Below are positions 1 to 6,138 of a DNA stretch of 6,884 bases, piece after piece. The stretch lies in NCBI GenBank assembly GCA_003647715.1, contig QMNJ01000083.1:1-6884 (forward strand), written 5' to 3'. The position numbers and the translations under genes were made by a program. The DNA comes from Candidatus Coatesiibacteriota bacterium. Its GTDB lineage: Bacteria > RBG-13-66-14 > B26-G2. The notes under the pieces are model-generated. The model worked only from the letters and a program-made list of their open reading frames with translations. It did no database searches and was not told the DNA's origin. The number at the start of each line of letters is the position of its first letter. Positions within the stretch are counted from its first letter, which is position 1.

Positions 1-20
1 ATATATGATAGAGTAGTTGT

Positions 21-680
21 ATGAGTTATTCAATCAATGCACTTCTTTTAGTAGTTACTATATTGGTTTCTCAACCATTTCTTATGGATATTTCGGATGA
101 CCCTAATTATATTGAAGTATTAAAATTGATTGATAAGAAGGAATATAATAAGGCGGAGGAGGTTCTTGAGCAGTTGCTTGAAGAGTACCCTGATAACCCC
201 TATATTCTACACAACCTTGGTCTTGTAAGAGCAGGTCAGGCAGACCTCAAGGGTGCAAGTGAATACTGGAGGAGAGCGATTAAGGTTGACTCTCGTCAGA
301 AGAACTCATATCTTAATCTGGGTATTGCCTTGATTCAGATGGGCGAGGTTGAGGAGGCGGAGGGAGTATTGAGAACCGCTCTGGCGTTTTTTCCAATGGA
401 TGCTCATCTTCACTACAATCTTGCTGTAGCTATTGGTTATCAGGGCAGGTATGATGAGGCGATAGGAGAGTATGAGAAAGTAATTGAATTGATGCCCCAG
501 CACCTGCAGGCGTTGTATAATCTGGCTCTTCTGTTCCAGGATACTGAGCCCGATAGGGCAGTTGAACTTTGGAGGCGATATCTAGACCTGGCGAGAGAGA
601 TTCCCTCAGAGGGGAGGTATGTGAAAGAGGCGGAGGTATATCTTCAACTGGCTATATCTAAAGCGGTAGAAGGAGAGTAA
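21..680 (+). CDS. TPR-repeat protein with N-terminal hydrophobic segment
   Basis: Seen: 219 residues. Residues 6-21 are hydrophobic without a basic n-region, so they could be a membrane anchor or a weak signal peptide. About five tandem 34-residue helix-turn-helix units follow, at roughly 27-59, 60-93, 94-127, 128-161 and 162-195. They carry TPR signature spacing, for example NLG at 65-67 and 99-101, NLA at 133-135 and 167-169, and a Pro ending units one, three and four. Family knowledge: TPR arrays are protein-binding scaffolds, and no enzymatic domain is visible. An in-frame stop at 9-11 limits the start to ATG 21 or ATG 84. Neither has a good Shine-Dalgarno; the 84 start would remove the hydrophobic segment and give a cytoplasmic protein. 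The promoter lies outside the window, and the gene may be the end of an upstream operon. The binding partner is unknown. The TPR call is firm; localisation is uncertain. Confidence 0.85.
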   Translation: MSYSINALLLVVTILVSQPFLMDISDDPNYIEVLKLIDKKEYNKAEEVLEQLLEEYPDNPYILHNLGLVRAGQADLKGASEYWRRAIKVDSRQKNSYLNLGIALIQMGEVEEAEGVLRTALAFFPMDAHLHYNLAVAIGYQGRYDEAIGEYEKVIELMPQHLQALYNLALLFQDTEPDRAVELWRRYLDLAREIPSEGRYVKEAEVYLQLAISKAVEGE

Positions 681-722
681 AGTATTAAGCGGATATAACC
701 CATTTTGTTATCTAAATTATTC

Positions 723-751
723 TTGACAATTATTATATTGTTAGTTAATAT
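723..751 (+). promoter_or_regulatory. Putative sigma70-type promoter for the lipoprotein/LysM unit
   Basis: A perfect -35 hexamer TTGACA (723-728) is followed after 17 bases by TAATAT (746-751), which matches the -10 consensus at four of six positions. It sits in the AT-rich gap after the TPR gene and would start transcription near 758, giving a leader of about 45 bases before the ATG at 803. No terminator is evident after the TPR gene, so read-through from upstream is also possible. Confidence 0.5.
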
Positions 752-802
752 TTTCTGACATGTTAGATTATAAATTAGAGATTGAGGAGGTGAGACCAGG
801 TT

Positions 803-1138
803 ATGGGTAAGAAACTGTTATTCCTGGTTATTTTAGGTGTATTCACTTTAGGAACAGTAGTAGTCAGCTGTGGTGGACCATCTAAGGAGTTGATTGCTTA
901 CTATGAGGCAAAGGTTCAGAAACAGCAGGCAGAGGATGAATACAATCGTTTATTAGACCTGAATGCTCAGTATAAGGACGAACTTCAGCAGGAGATACAG
1001 ACATTGAAGGATGTAAAAGAGAAGCATAAAGAGATTCATGCCAAGAGAAACGAGGAAGAGGAGAAGCGTGGGAAAGAGATTACACCTCTGCTTCACGGTA
1101 AAGAAGATCCAGAGGCAGGGATCGATTGGTTAAAGTAA
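803..1138 (+). CDS. Small coiled-coil lipoprotein, function unknown
   Basis: Seen: 111 residues. There is a basic n-region (GKK, 2-4), a hydrophobic stretch at 5-21 and a lipobox-like V-V-S-C with the acceptor Cys at 23, followed by Gly-Gly. This fits signal peptidase II processing and lipid attachment. The -3 residue is Val rather than the preferred Leu. Residues about 27-92 are highly charged, rich in Lys, Glu and Gln, and strongly predicted by eye to be a long helix or coiled coil. The tail ends in IDWLK. The start is well supported by AGGAGGTGA at 785-793, nine bases before the ATG. The mature protein would be about 88 residues anchored in a membrane. I do not recognise a family. Its partner is probably the adjacent secreted LysM protein, which also has a coiled coil; a shared role in linking membrane and peptidoglycan is inference only. 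Confidence 0.8.
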   Translation: MGKKLLFLVILGVFTLGTVVVSCGGPSKELIAYYEAKVQKQQAEDEYNRLLDLNAQYKDELQQEIQTLKDVKEKHKEIHAKRNEEEEKRGKEITPLLHGKEDPEAGIDWLK

Positions 1139-1178
1139 TACTAAGCCGTGAAAAATATTGCAAAGGGAGGTTTAAAAG

Positions 1179-1631
1179 ATGTATAGATATTTAGCAGTAA
1201 TATTGGTTCTTGTTTTGCTCCCTGCCTTCGTCCTTGCACAGGATTGGGATGCATTAAAGAAGGAGACCAAGGGTAAGGATTTAGAGGCGTTGACACAGCA
1301 GATGTTAGACGAGAAGGCGAGTTTTGAGGCAAAGTCAGAGGAGCTGAGAGCAGAAAATAGTGAGTTGGAGCAGAAGATTGCTGTAGTGCGTAAGATTCAG
1401 GACTTCTATAAAACATTATATGCTGAAGATGAGAGATACCTAAAGCCCGGCGAATATGATATATATGTCGTTAAGCCGGGAGATTGGCTCTCCAAACTGG
1501 CAGAGTATCCGGAGGTCTATGGTTGGGGCAACTATGCTCGCTGGCCTGAAATATATAATGCCAATAGAGACCTCATAAAAGACCCTGACCTTATCTACCC
1601 TGGCTGGGAGCTAAAGATACCAAGACCTTAA
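1179..1631 (+). CDS. Secreted coiled-coil LysM-domain protein
   Basis: Seen: 150 residues. A signal peptide covers 1-20, with a probable signal peptidase I site after V-L-A (18-20), so the mature protein starts at Gln21. Residues about 24-75 are a charged helical segment, probably a coiled coil. The C-terminal part, about 93-149, is a LysM domain: Y-x-V-x-x-G-D (96-102), an extended middle with WPEIYNANRDLI (122-133), then a DPDLIYPGWELKIP end (135-148). This longer LysM form resembles that of the Kbp/YgaU type. Family knowledge: LysM binds N-acetylglucosamine-containing glycans, usually peptidoglycan, so the protein is likely periplasmic. No hydrolase domain is present. The start is supported by GGGAGG at 1165-1170, eight bases before the ATG. 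The gene lies 40 bases after the lipoprotein gene and ends just before an intrinsic terminator, so the two are probably co-transcribed. The precise role is unknown. Confidence 0.85.
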   Translation: MYRYLAVILVLVLLPAFVLAQDWDALKKETKGKDLEALTQQMLDEKASFEAKSEELRAENSELEQKIAVVRKIQDFYKTLYAEDERYLKPGEYDIYVVKPGDWLSKLAEYPEVYGWGNYARWPEIYNANRDLIKDPDLIYPGWELKIPRP

Positions 1632-1653
1632 TATGAGGTCATGTATAAGGTAT

Positions 1654-1683
1654 GGGGCAGCTTATCCATTGCTGCCCCTTTTT
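1654..1683 (+). terminator. Intrinsic terminator after the LysM gene
   Basis: A perfect 8-bp GC-rich stem (GGGGCAGC at 1654-1661 and GCTGCCCC at 1671-1678) encloses a 9-base loop and is followed directly by five T (1679-1683). It starts 22 bases after the LysM stop codon and separates this unit from the phoH operon. Confidence 0.92.
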
Positions 1684-1707
1684 GTGTATACTCTAGGTCA
1701 TTATGTT

Positions 1708-1722
1708 TTGATATAATATCAA
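1708..1722. repeat. Perfect inverted repeat overlapping the phoH -10 element
   Basis: TTGATAT (1708-1714) and ATATCAA (1716-1722) are perfect reverse complements around a single A. The repeat covers the whole extended -10. A repressor site here would block RNA polymerase, but AT-rich palindromes arise easily by chance around a TATAAT, so the operator role is unproven. Confidence 0.4.
1709..1717 (+). promoter_or_regulatory. Extended -10 promoter of the phoH operon
   Basis: TGATATAAT contains a consensus -10 TATAAT (1712-1717) with the TG extension at 1709-1710. The region 17 bases upstream (TACTCT, 1689-1694) is a poor -35, which is typical when an extended -10 is used. The predicted start is near 1724, giving a leader of about 29 bases. 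It lies between the terminator at 1654-1683 and the phoH start, exactly where an operon promoter is expected. Confidence 0.7.
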
Positions 1723-1738
1723 GATAAATTTGTTTTTC

Positions 1739-1755
1739 AGAGGTGGTTTGTATTG
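1739..1755 (+). promoter_or_regulatory. Ribosome binding site with TTG start of phoH
   Basis: AGAGGTGG (1739-1746) ends six bases before the TTG at 1753-1755. No in-frame ATG or GTG lies at this distance, and the next Met is at residue 86, inside conserved sequence. This decides for the rare TTG start, which usually gives lower initiation than ATG. Confidence 0.7.
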
Positions 1756-2763
1756 TCTCGTCTAACAGAAGCGAGGATAACTATTGATAATCAGGCGCTC
1801 GCGGTTGAGATAGCTGGAGAGAACGAGTTAAACCTTAGATTACTTGAAGAAGTATTCCCTGCTAAGGTAATCTCAAGGGGTTATGACATCATCATTCGTG
1901 GTGAGGAGAACAATGTGAATAGAATACAGGATATTCTGCTTGATATCATTGAAGTTGCAGATAGCAGGGGGTCAATAGCCAGAGATGAGGTCTATTCTAC
2001 CATCAAGATGGTAAGTGGTGATTATACAACAAGTGTTGCTGCTTTACTCCTTGATGGTGTTCCGGTCCCCTATAAGAGGAGGATTATAAGACCAAAGACC
2101 GCAGGTCAGAGAGAATATGTGAGGTCAATAAAGAAGAATACACTTACATTCTGTATAGGTCCTGCTGGAACGGGAAAGACATATCTGGCTATGGCTCTGG
2201 CGGTCTTCTATCTTACCAGAGGAGATGTGAACAGGATTGTTCTGGTGAGACCGGCAATAGAGGCAGGGGAACACCTTGGATTTCTACCTGGCGACTTCAA
2301 GGAGAAGGTCTCACCGTATCTGAGACCTCTTTATGATGCCTTAAACGATATGATGGGTTTTGATAGAATAAGAAGCGATATTGAACGGGGGACCATTGAA
2401 GTGGCTCCTCTCGCCTATATGAGAGGGAGGACGCTTAACAACTCATTTGTGGTTCTTGATGAAGCCCAGAACACCACCAATGAGCAGATGAAGATGTTTC
2501 TCACACGACTGGGTTTCAACTCCAAAGCGGTTATCACCGGTGATATTACCCAGATTGACCTGCCTAAGGATAAACCATCCGGTCTGGTTGAGGTTCAATA
2601 CTTTCTAAAAGGTATTAAAGACCTGTCTTTTGTATATCTCACCGAGGAGGATGTGGTAAGGCATAAACTGGTTCAGAGGATAGTTACTGCATATGAAAGA
2701 CATGAAGAGAAGAAGAAGTTAGAGTTGAAGAAGCAAAGGGATAATATCATAAATGAAAAATAG
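1753..2763 (+). CDS. phoH: PhoH family ATPase/helicase-like protein
   Basis: Seen: 336 residues, close to the usual 320-350. An N-terminal KH-like region (about 1-90) precedes the P-loop ATPase domain. Key motifs are Walker A GPAGTGKT (136-143), the family block RPAIEAGEHLGFLPGDF (166-182), Walker B VVLDEAQN (233-240), and ITGDITQIDL (261-270). The last 20 or so residues are a Lys/Glu-rich tail. Family knowledge: PhoH (YbeZ in E. coli) is an ATPase linked to superfamily 1-type helicases. It interacts with YbeY and is tied to RNA processing and ribosome maturation in the cytoplasm; its exact substrate is unsettled. All nucleotide-binding motifs look intact. Neighbours: first gene of the operon, overlapping pgpH by 11 bases, with ybeY following pgpH. 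It starts from TTG behind a good Shine-Dalgarno and an extended -10 promoter. Confidence 0.96.
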   Translation: MSRLTEARITIDNQALAVEIAGENELNLRLLEEVFPAKVISRGYDIIIRGEENNVNRIQDILLDIIEVADSRGSIARDEVYSTIKMVSGDYTTSVAALLLDGVPVPYKRRIIRPKTAGQREYVRSIKKNTLTFCIGPAGTGKTYLAMALAVFYLTRGDVNRIVLVRPAIEAGEHLGFLPGDFKEKVSPYLRPLYDALNDMMGFDRIRSDIERGTIEVAPLAYMRGRTLNNSFVVLDEAQNTTNEQMKMFLTRLGFNSKAVITGDITQIDLPKDKPSGLVEVQYFLKGIKDLSFVYLTEEDVVRHKLVQRIVTAYERHEEKKKLELKKQRDNIINEK

Positions 2764-4945
2764 TGATAAGAGTGAGTTATTCAGATTTGCGAGGGGAAGT
2801 CAAAATCCCCTCTATTTGATTATCAACTTTCTAAAGAAGAGGAATGTATATCTAAAGATTTTAATAGCTTTTGCCCTCTCTTTATCTCTTGCCTATCTTT
2901 CGGCTCCTGGCTTACCTGGCAAGGTTCCCGAACTGAAAGCGGGCGAGGTAGCCCCGCGCGATATCATTGCTCCGTTTGATTTTCCCGTCTATAAAGATGA
3001 CGAAACCCTTCAGATAGAGAGGGAGACCGCAATAAGCGAAGTAGCCCCTATATATAGTATTAATCATCAAATTACTGAAATAGCACTAACTCATAACCAG
3101 AATTTCTTTCAGATTATGGGTGGAATACTCAAAAAGAAGAGACCCACATCGGTGGATAAACAGGGCATATCGCTACCTGAGTTCTCCTGGAGTATACTCG
3201 CTAATGACAAAGCGAGAGCAGACATTGAAGACGCGGTCTCAATGATGATTGAGAGTGTGATGTCCCAGGGCGTCCTTTCTGACAGGTCGTCTTTAGAGAG
3301 CGAGGGAATAAGTTCTATCTCTATTGCAAATGCTAAGGGTGAGAAAGAGATTCTCCTTTCTGATGTAATCACTATAGAGGGAATAGAGGATTACCTTCTT
3401 ACTCTTGCTGAAGATTATTTTCCATCAGATGAAGAGAAGGCGCGCACAGCAGCAGTAATTGCCAGAATGATGATAAGGGCAAATCTGGAGAGAAACACCG
3501 TTGCCACAAAACACAGAATAGATGAGGTTTTATCCCGTATTAGCCCTATCAAGTATTGGGTTCTCAAGGATGAGAAGATAGTAGAGGCACACAAGAGGGT
3601 GACCAAAGAGCAGGAGATTGCCCTTGTTTCTTTGAATGAAAATATCACCTCTATCCGCTATGCTACAATCTGGCTGGGTCGTGCCTTTCTGATACTTTCC
3701 ATAGTCACTATACTGGGAATATACATCGCCAAGACACACCCTGAGATATATGAGAACAATCGCAACCTTGTGGCAATTGCTATTATACTGGTGATTCTGG
3801 TCTTTATCAGTCGTATGGTTATGCAATTCATCACTCCAAGTTATAACTATGCTTCGCTTCTTTTTCCAGCGGCTTTTGCCTCTATTATAATTACGGTTTT
3901 CTTTGACCTTCAGGCGGGTTTAGTAATGGCGCTTCTGGCAGGAATGATGGGAGGAATTGTCACTGGACTAGATATGGGTGTTACCCTTAGTGCAGTTGCA
4001 GGTGCGATAACGGGTTCTCTCTCCACCTTCAAAATTAAACACTACAGCGGACTGATAAAGGCGGGAATTATGGTAGTTGGAGTAATTTCTTTGGTTGTGC
4101 TGTTAATAGGTCTGGTAAGGGTTCAACCCATAAGTCAGATTCTGAGTATGATGTTATGGGCAGGGCTTGGAGGTGCATTCAGTGTATTCCTGGCGTGGGT
4201 TACTATACCAGCATTTGAGCGGATAATGGGTCTTTCCAGTTCTATTCGTCTTATAGGGCTTTCTGACCTCAATCACCCTCTTTTGAGAAAACTGGCAATT
4301 GAGGCGCCTGGTTCATACCATCATAGTATCAATGTTGGTGAACTCGCTTCAAGGGCGTGTGAGGTCATAGGTTGTAATGCTCTTCTTACCAGAGTCGGTG
4401 GTTATTACCATGATATTGGTAAGTTGAAGAATCCATCATACTTCTCTGAAAATCAACCACCTGATATAAAGCCACATGATAAGCTCTCTCCTCAGATGTC
4501 TAGTTTAGTTATAAAGAAACATGTGGAAGATGGAGTAGATTTTGGAAGAGAGTGGGGTCTGCCGGATGTCATAATTGACATGATTAGAAAACATCATGGA
4601 ACATTTTTAATCTCATTCTTCTATAAAGTAGCATTGGATGAAGATAGGCATGGGGTTGTGGAGGAAACTGATTTTAGATATCCGGGTCCGAAGCCAGACA
4701 CCAAGGAGTCAACTATATTGATGATTGCAGATGCAGCAGAATCAGCAGTCAGAAGTTTATCAAATCCAGAGCCAACCAATATTCGTAGAACTATAAGAAC
4801 AATAGTAGAAAACAGATTGAATGATGGGCAATTTGACGATTCCCCCCTAACGCTGAAAGAGATAAACAAGGCAACGGATGTGATTATAGAGGCGACAACA
4901 GTAATGTATCATACGAGGATTAAATATGCAGAAACGGGAGCATAG
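2753..4945 (+). CDS. pgpH: 7TM-HD family c-di-AMP phosphodiesterase (PgpH/YqfF)
   Basis: Seen: 730 residues, near the usual 700-900. TM1 lies at about 33-51, followed by a large outside domain of about 250 residues (7TMR-HDED type, 52-303). A cluster of membrane helices spans about 304-485, and a cytoplasmic HD phosphohydrolase domain spans about 515-720. Metal-site candidates are all present: H523/H524 in SYHHSINV, H553-D554 in YYHDIGK, H590, H614-H615 in KHHGT and D660 in MIADAAES. The family blocks ENQ (566-568), PHDKLSP (574-580) and LPDVIIDMIRKHHGT (603-617) are typical. Family knowledge: PgpH hydrolyses c-di-AMP, a nucleotide that controls osmotic balance and wall stress, and the outside domain may sense a signal. 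The start overlaps phoH by 11 bases and the nearest Shine-Dalgarno-like AAAGGG (2735-2740) is 12 bases away, so translation is probably coupled to phoH. The gene overlaps ybeY by 20 bases. The family call is very safe; the substrate is inferred from homologues. Confidence 0.95.
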   Translation: MKNSDKSELFRFARGSQNPLYLIINFLKKRNVYLKILIAFALSLSLAYLSAPGLPGKVPELKAGEVAPRDIIAPFDFPVYKDDETLQIERETAISEVAPIYSINHQITEIALTHNQNFFQIMGGILKKKRPTSVDKQGISLPEFSWSILANDKARADIEDAVSMMIESVMSQGVLSDRSSLESEGISSISIANAKGEKEILLSDVITIEGIEDYLLTLAEDYFPSDEEKARTAAVIARMMIRANLERNTVATKHRIDEVLSRISPIKYWVLKDEKIVEAHKRVTKEQEIALVSLNENITSIRYATIWLGRAFLILSIVTILGIYIAKTHPEIYENNRNLVAIAIILVILVFISRMVMQFITPSYNYASLLFPAAFASIIITVFFDLQAGLVMALLAGMMGGIVTGLDMGVTLSAVAGAITGSLSTFKIKHYSGLIKAGIMVVGVISLVVLLIGLVRVQPISQILSMMLWAGLGGAFSVFLAWVTIPAFERIMGLSSSIRLIGLSDLNHPLLRKLAIEAPGSYHHSINVGELASRACEVIGCNALLTRVGGYYHDIGKLKNPSYFSENQPPDIKPHDKLSPQMSSLVIKKHVEDGVDFGREWGLPDVIIDMIRKHHGTFLISFFYKVALDEDRHGVVEETDFRYPGPKPDTKESTILMIADAAESAVRSLSNPEPTNIRRTIRTIVENRLNDGQFDDSPLTLKEINKATDVIIEATTVMYHTRIKYAETGA
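2791..2812 (+). other. Possible mRNA hairpin early in pgpH
   Basis: GAGGGGA (2791-2797) and TCCCCTC (2806-2812) form a perfect 7-bp stem with an 8-base A-rich loop, at codons 13-20 of pgpH. No T tract follows, so it is not a standard terminator. It could affect early elongation or RNA processing, or be chance. Confidence 0.35.
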
Positions 4946-5426
4946 AGAAGATTCAGGAAACAGACAAGTTGAGGTTTTGTTAGATGGTCCCTTTTATGAT
5001 ATGGAGGACAAACTTCTAACTATTTCTTCAATCTCTGTGCGAGAGATGGAAATGCCTCCTGACTCCTATGTAAATGTTGTTTTCACGACCGATAAGGGTA
5101 TCAGCGAACTGAACAAGGAGTTCTTCGGAGTTGAAGGAGCAACAGATTGTATTGCATTTCCCTATGATAAAGATGACTTCGTAGATGATAGTGGTAGATA
5201 TCTACTGGGCGAGGTGTATATTTCGGTTGAGACCGCGGATGAGCAGGCAAAGGCACTTGGACATTCACTTATTGAAGAGTTGGCGACCCTTTTGATTCAC
5301 TCACTTCTTCACTTGCTTGGCTATGATGACCAAACAGAAGAGGAGAGGGAGAGAATGGAGATGAAGACAGATGAGATATTAAGCACTGTTTTAAGTTCAT
5401 ATGAGGGGGAGAAGGGTGTCGTTTAG
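4926..5426 (+). CDS. ybeY: Endoribonuclease/rRNA maturation factor YbeY
   Basis: Seen: 166 residues, normal length. Conserved blocks are VNVVFTTDKGISELN (49-63), GATDCIAFPYD (71-81), LGEVYIS (94-100) and the metal site HSLLHLLGYDD (125-135). Family knowledge: YbeY is a single-domain metal-dependent RNase acting in 16S rRNA 3' end maturation and ribosome quality control, together with PhoH/YbeZ. The classical zinc site is H-x3-H-x5-H; here H125 and H129 are kept but the third ligand position is Asp135. This variant is familiar from Bacteroidota YbeY. The conserved Arg of the LNxxYRGKDxPT(D/N) region is replaced by Phe67. Both differences look like lineage variants rather than decay, because the rest is well conserved. 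The start has GAGGA at 4915-4919, six bases upstream. The gene overlaps pgpH by 20 bases and the next gene by 11 (or 26) bases, so translational coupling is likely. Confidence 0.93.
   Translation: MQKREHREDSGNRQVEVLLDGPFYDMEDKLLTISSISVREMEMPPDSYVNVVFTTDKGISELNKEFFGVEGATDCIAFPYDKDDFVDDSGRYLLGEVYISVETADEQAKALGHSLIEELATLLIHSLLHLLGYDDQTEEERERMEMKTDEILSTVLSSYEGEKGVV
5404..5418 (+). promoter_or_regulatory. Ribosome binding site and GTG start chosen for dgkA-PAP2
   Basis: AGGGGGA (5404-5410) lies five bases before an in-frame GTG at 5416-5418. The alternative ATG at 5401 has no Shine-Dalgarno; the bases before it are AGCACTGTTTTAAGTTCAT. Starting at GTG gives an N-terminus MSFRLLKESF, which matches the usual beginning of DgkA proteins. 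The longer form would add MRGRR. Confidence 0.65.
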
Positions 5427-6138
5427 ATTGTTGAAAGAGAGTTTCAATAATGCCATTGAGGGTCTGGTCTATGCAATAAGAACCCAGAGGAACATGAAGA
5501 TTCACATCGTGGCAACTCTTATAGTCCTCGTAGCAAGTGCAATGTTTTCCATCTCAAAATCAGAGTTGATTATCTTATTATTTATTATAGGCGTGGTGTT
5601 CATCACCGAGATGTTCAATACTGCCATAGAACTTTCACTTAATCTGGTGGTGGACACACTCCATCCTATAGCGCGCATAGTTAAAGATGTCTCAGCTGGG
5701 GCTGTTCTTGTATCAGCAATCGCATCTATCGTAATCGGTTATCTGATATTTATGCCTAAGATAAAGGGACCTATTTTTTCCACTATCGTGTATGTCCAGA
5801 AAACCCCTGAGCATGTAGCTTTGATTGCTTTCATTCTGACGATAATCGCAGTGGTGGTGACCAAGGCGATTATAGGAAGGGGATTGCCCCTTACTGGTGG
5901 GATGCCCAGCGGTCATACTGCCGTTGCCTTCTGTATATGGACATTTCTCACCCTAATCACCGTTAATCCGCTTGTATCCATCCTGGTATTTGTTCCCGTT
6001 CTGATGATTGCCATATCACGCATAAGAAATGAGATACACACCATCGGCGAGGTTATTGCCGGCTCTGCTCTCGGTCTCGCTATCGGTACCCTTGCATACT
6101 GGGCGATGGTGGGATTCTCCCTTGATAAATGGTTTTAA
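5416..6138 (+). CDS. dgkA: Fused diacylglycerol/undecaprenol kinase (DgkA) and PAP2 phosphatase
   Basis: Seen: 240 residues from GTG 5416 (245 from ATG 5401); numbering here uses 5416. The DgkA domain covers 1-115. It has AIEGLVYAIRTQRN (13-26), IH (29-30), the signature E65-MF-N68-TAIE72, HPIARIVKDVSAGAVL (83-98), and membrane helices at about 30-44, 48-66 and 93-112. The PAP2 domain covers about 128-235, with K150, GGMPSGH (161-167), SR (201-202), H208 and four further helices. The catalytic His167 and His208 are present. The first PAP2 motif has Leu157 where Arg is canonical, and HxxxD is HxxxE (E212). Family knowledge: DgkA of this type in Gram-positive bacteria phosphorylates undecaprenol, and PAP2 enzymes dephosphorylate lipid pyrophosphates or phosphates. 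Inference: both halves may deliver undecaprenyl phosphate for envelope synthesis. The gene overlaps ybeY by 11 bases. The domain calls are strong; the substrates are inferred. Confidence 0.92.
   Translation: MSFRLLKESFNNAIEGLVYAIRTQRNMKIHIVATLIVLVASAMFSISKSELIILLFIIGVVFITEMFNTAIELSLNLVVDTLHPIARIVKDVSAGAVLVSAIASIVIGYLIFMPKIKGPIFSTIVYVQKTPEHVALIAFILTIIAVVVTKAIIGRGLPLTGGMPSGHTAVAFCIWTFLTLITVNPLVSILVFVPVLMIAISRIRNEIHTIGEVIAGSALGLAIGTLAYWAMVGFSLDKWF

Noticed and set aside
306..503. Open frame on the - strand inside the TPR gene, and similar ones elsewhere (1141-1416, 3109-3372, 3415-3648, 3530-3826, 4621-4869, 5269-5505, 5713-5916, 6427-6618)
   Set aside because: Each lies opposite a clearly conserved + strand gene, shows no family motifs and looks like low-complexity shadow translation.
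681..722. Terminator after the TPR gene (ATAAC...GTTAT)
   Set aside because: The stem is only 5 bp, AT-rich and has no T run, so it is not a convincing terminator.
1092..1152. TTCACGG (1092-1098) and CCGTGAA (1146-1152) as a hairpin at the end of the lipoprotein gene
   Set aside because: The loop is 47 bases, the stem only 7 bp and no T tract follows, so chance is the better explanation.
5298..5330. YbeY as a pseudogene because of the missing His
   Set aside because: Full length, intact frame and otherwise conserved motifs, plus Asp at this position in Bacteroidota, argue for a working variant.
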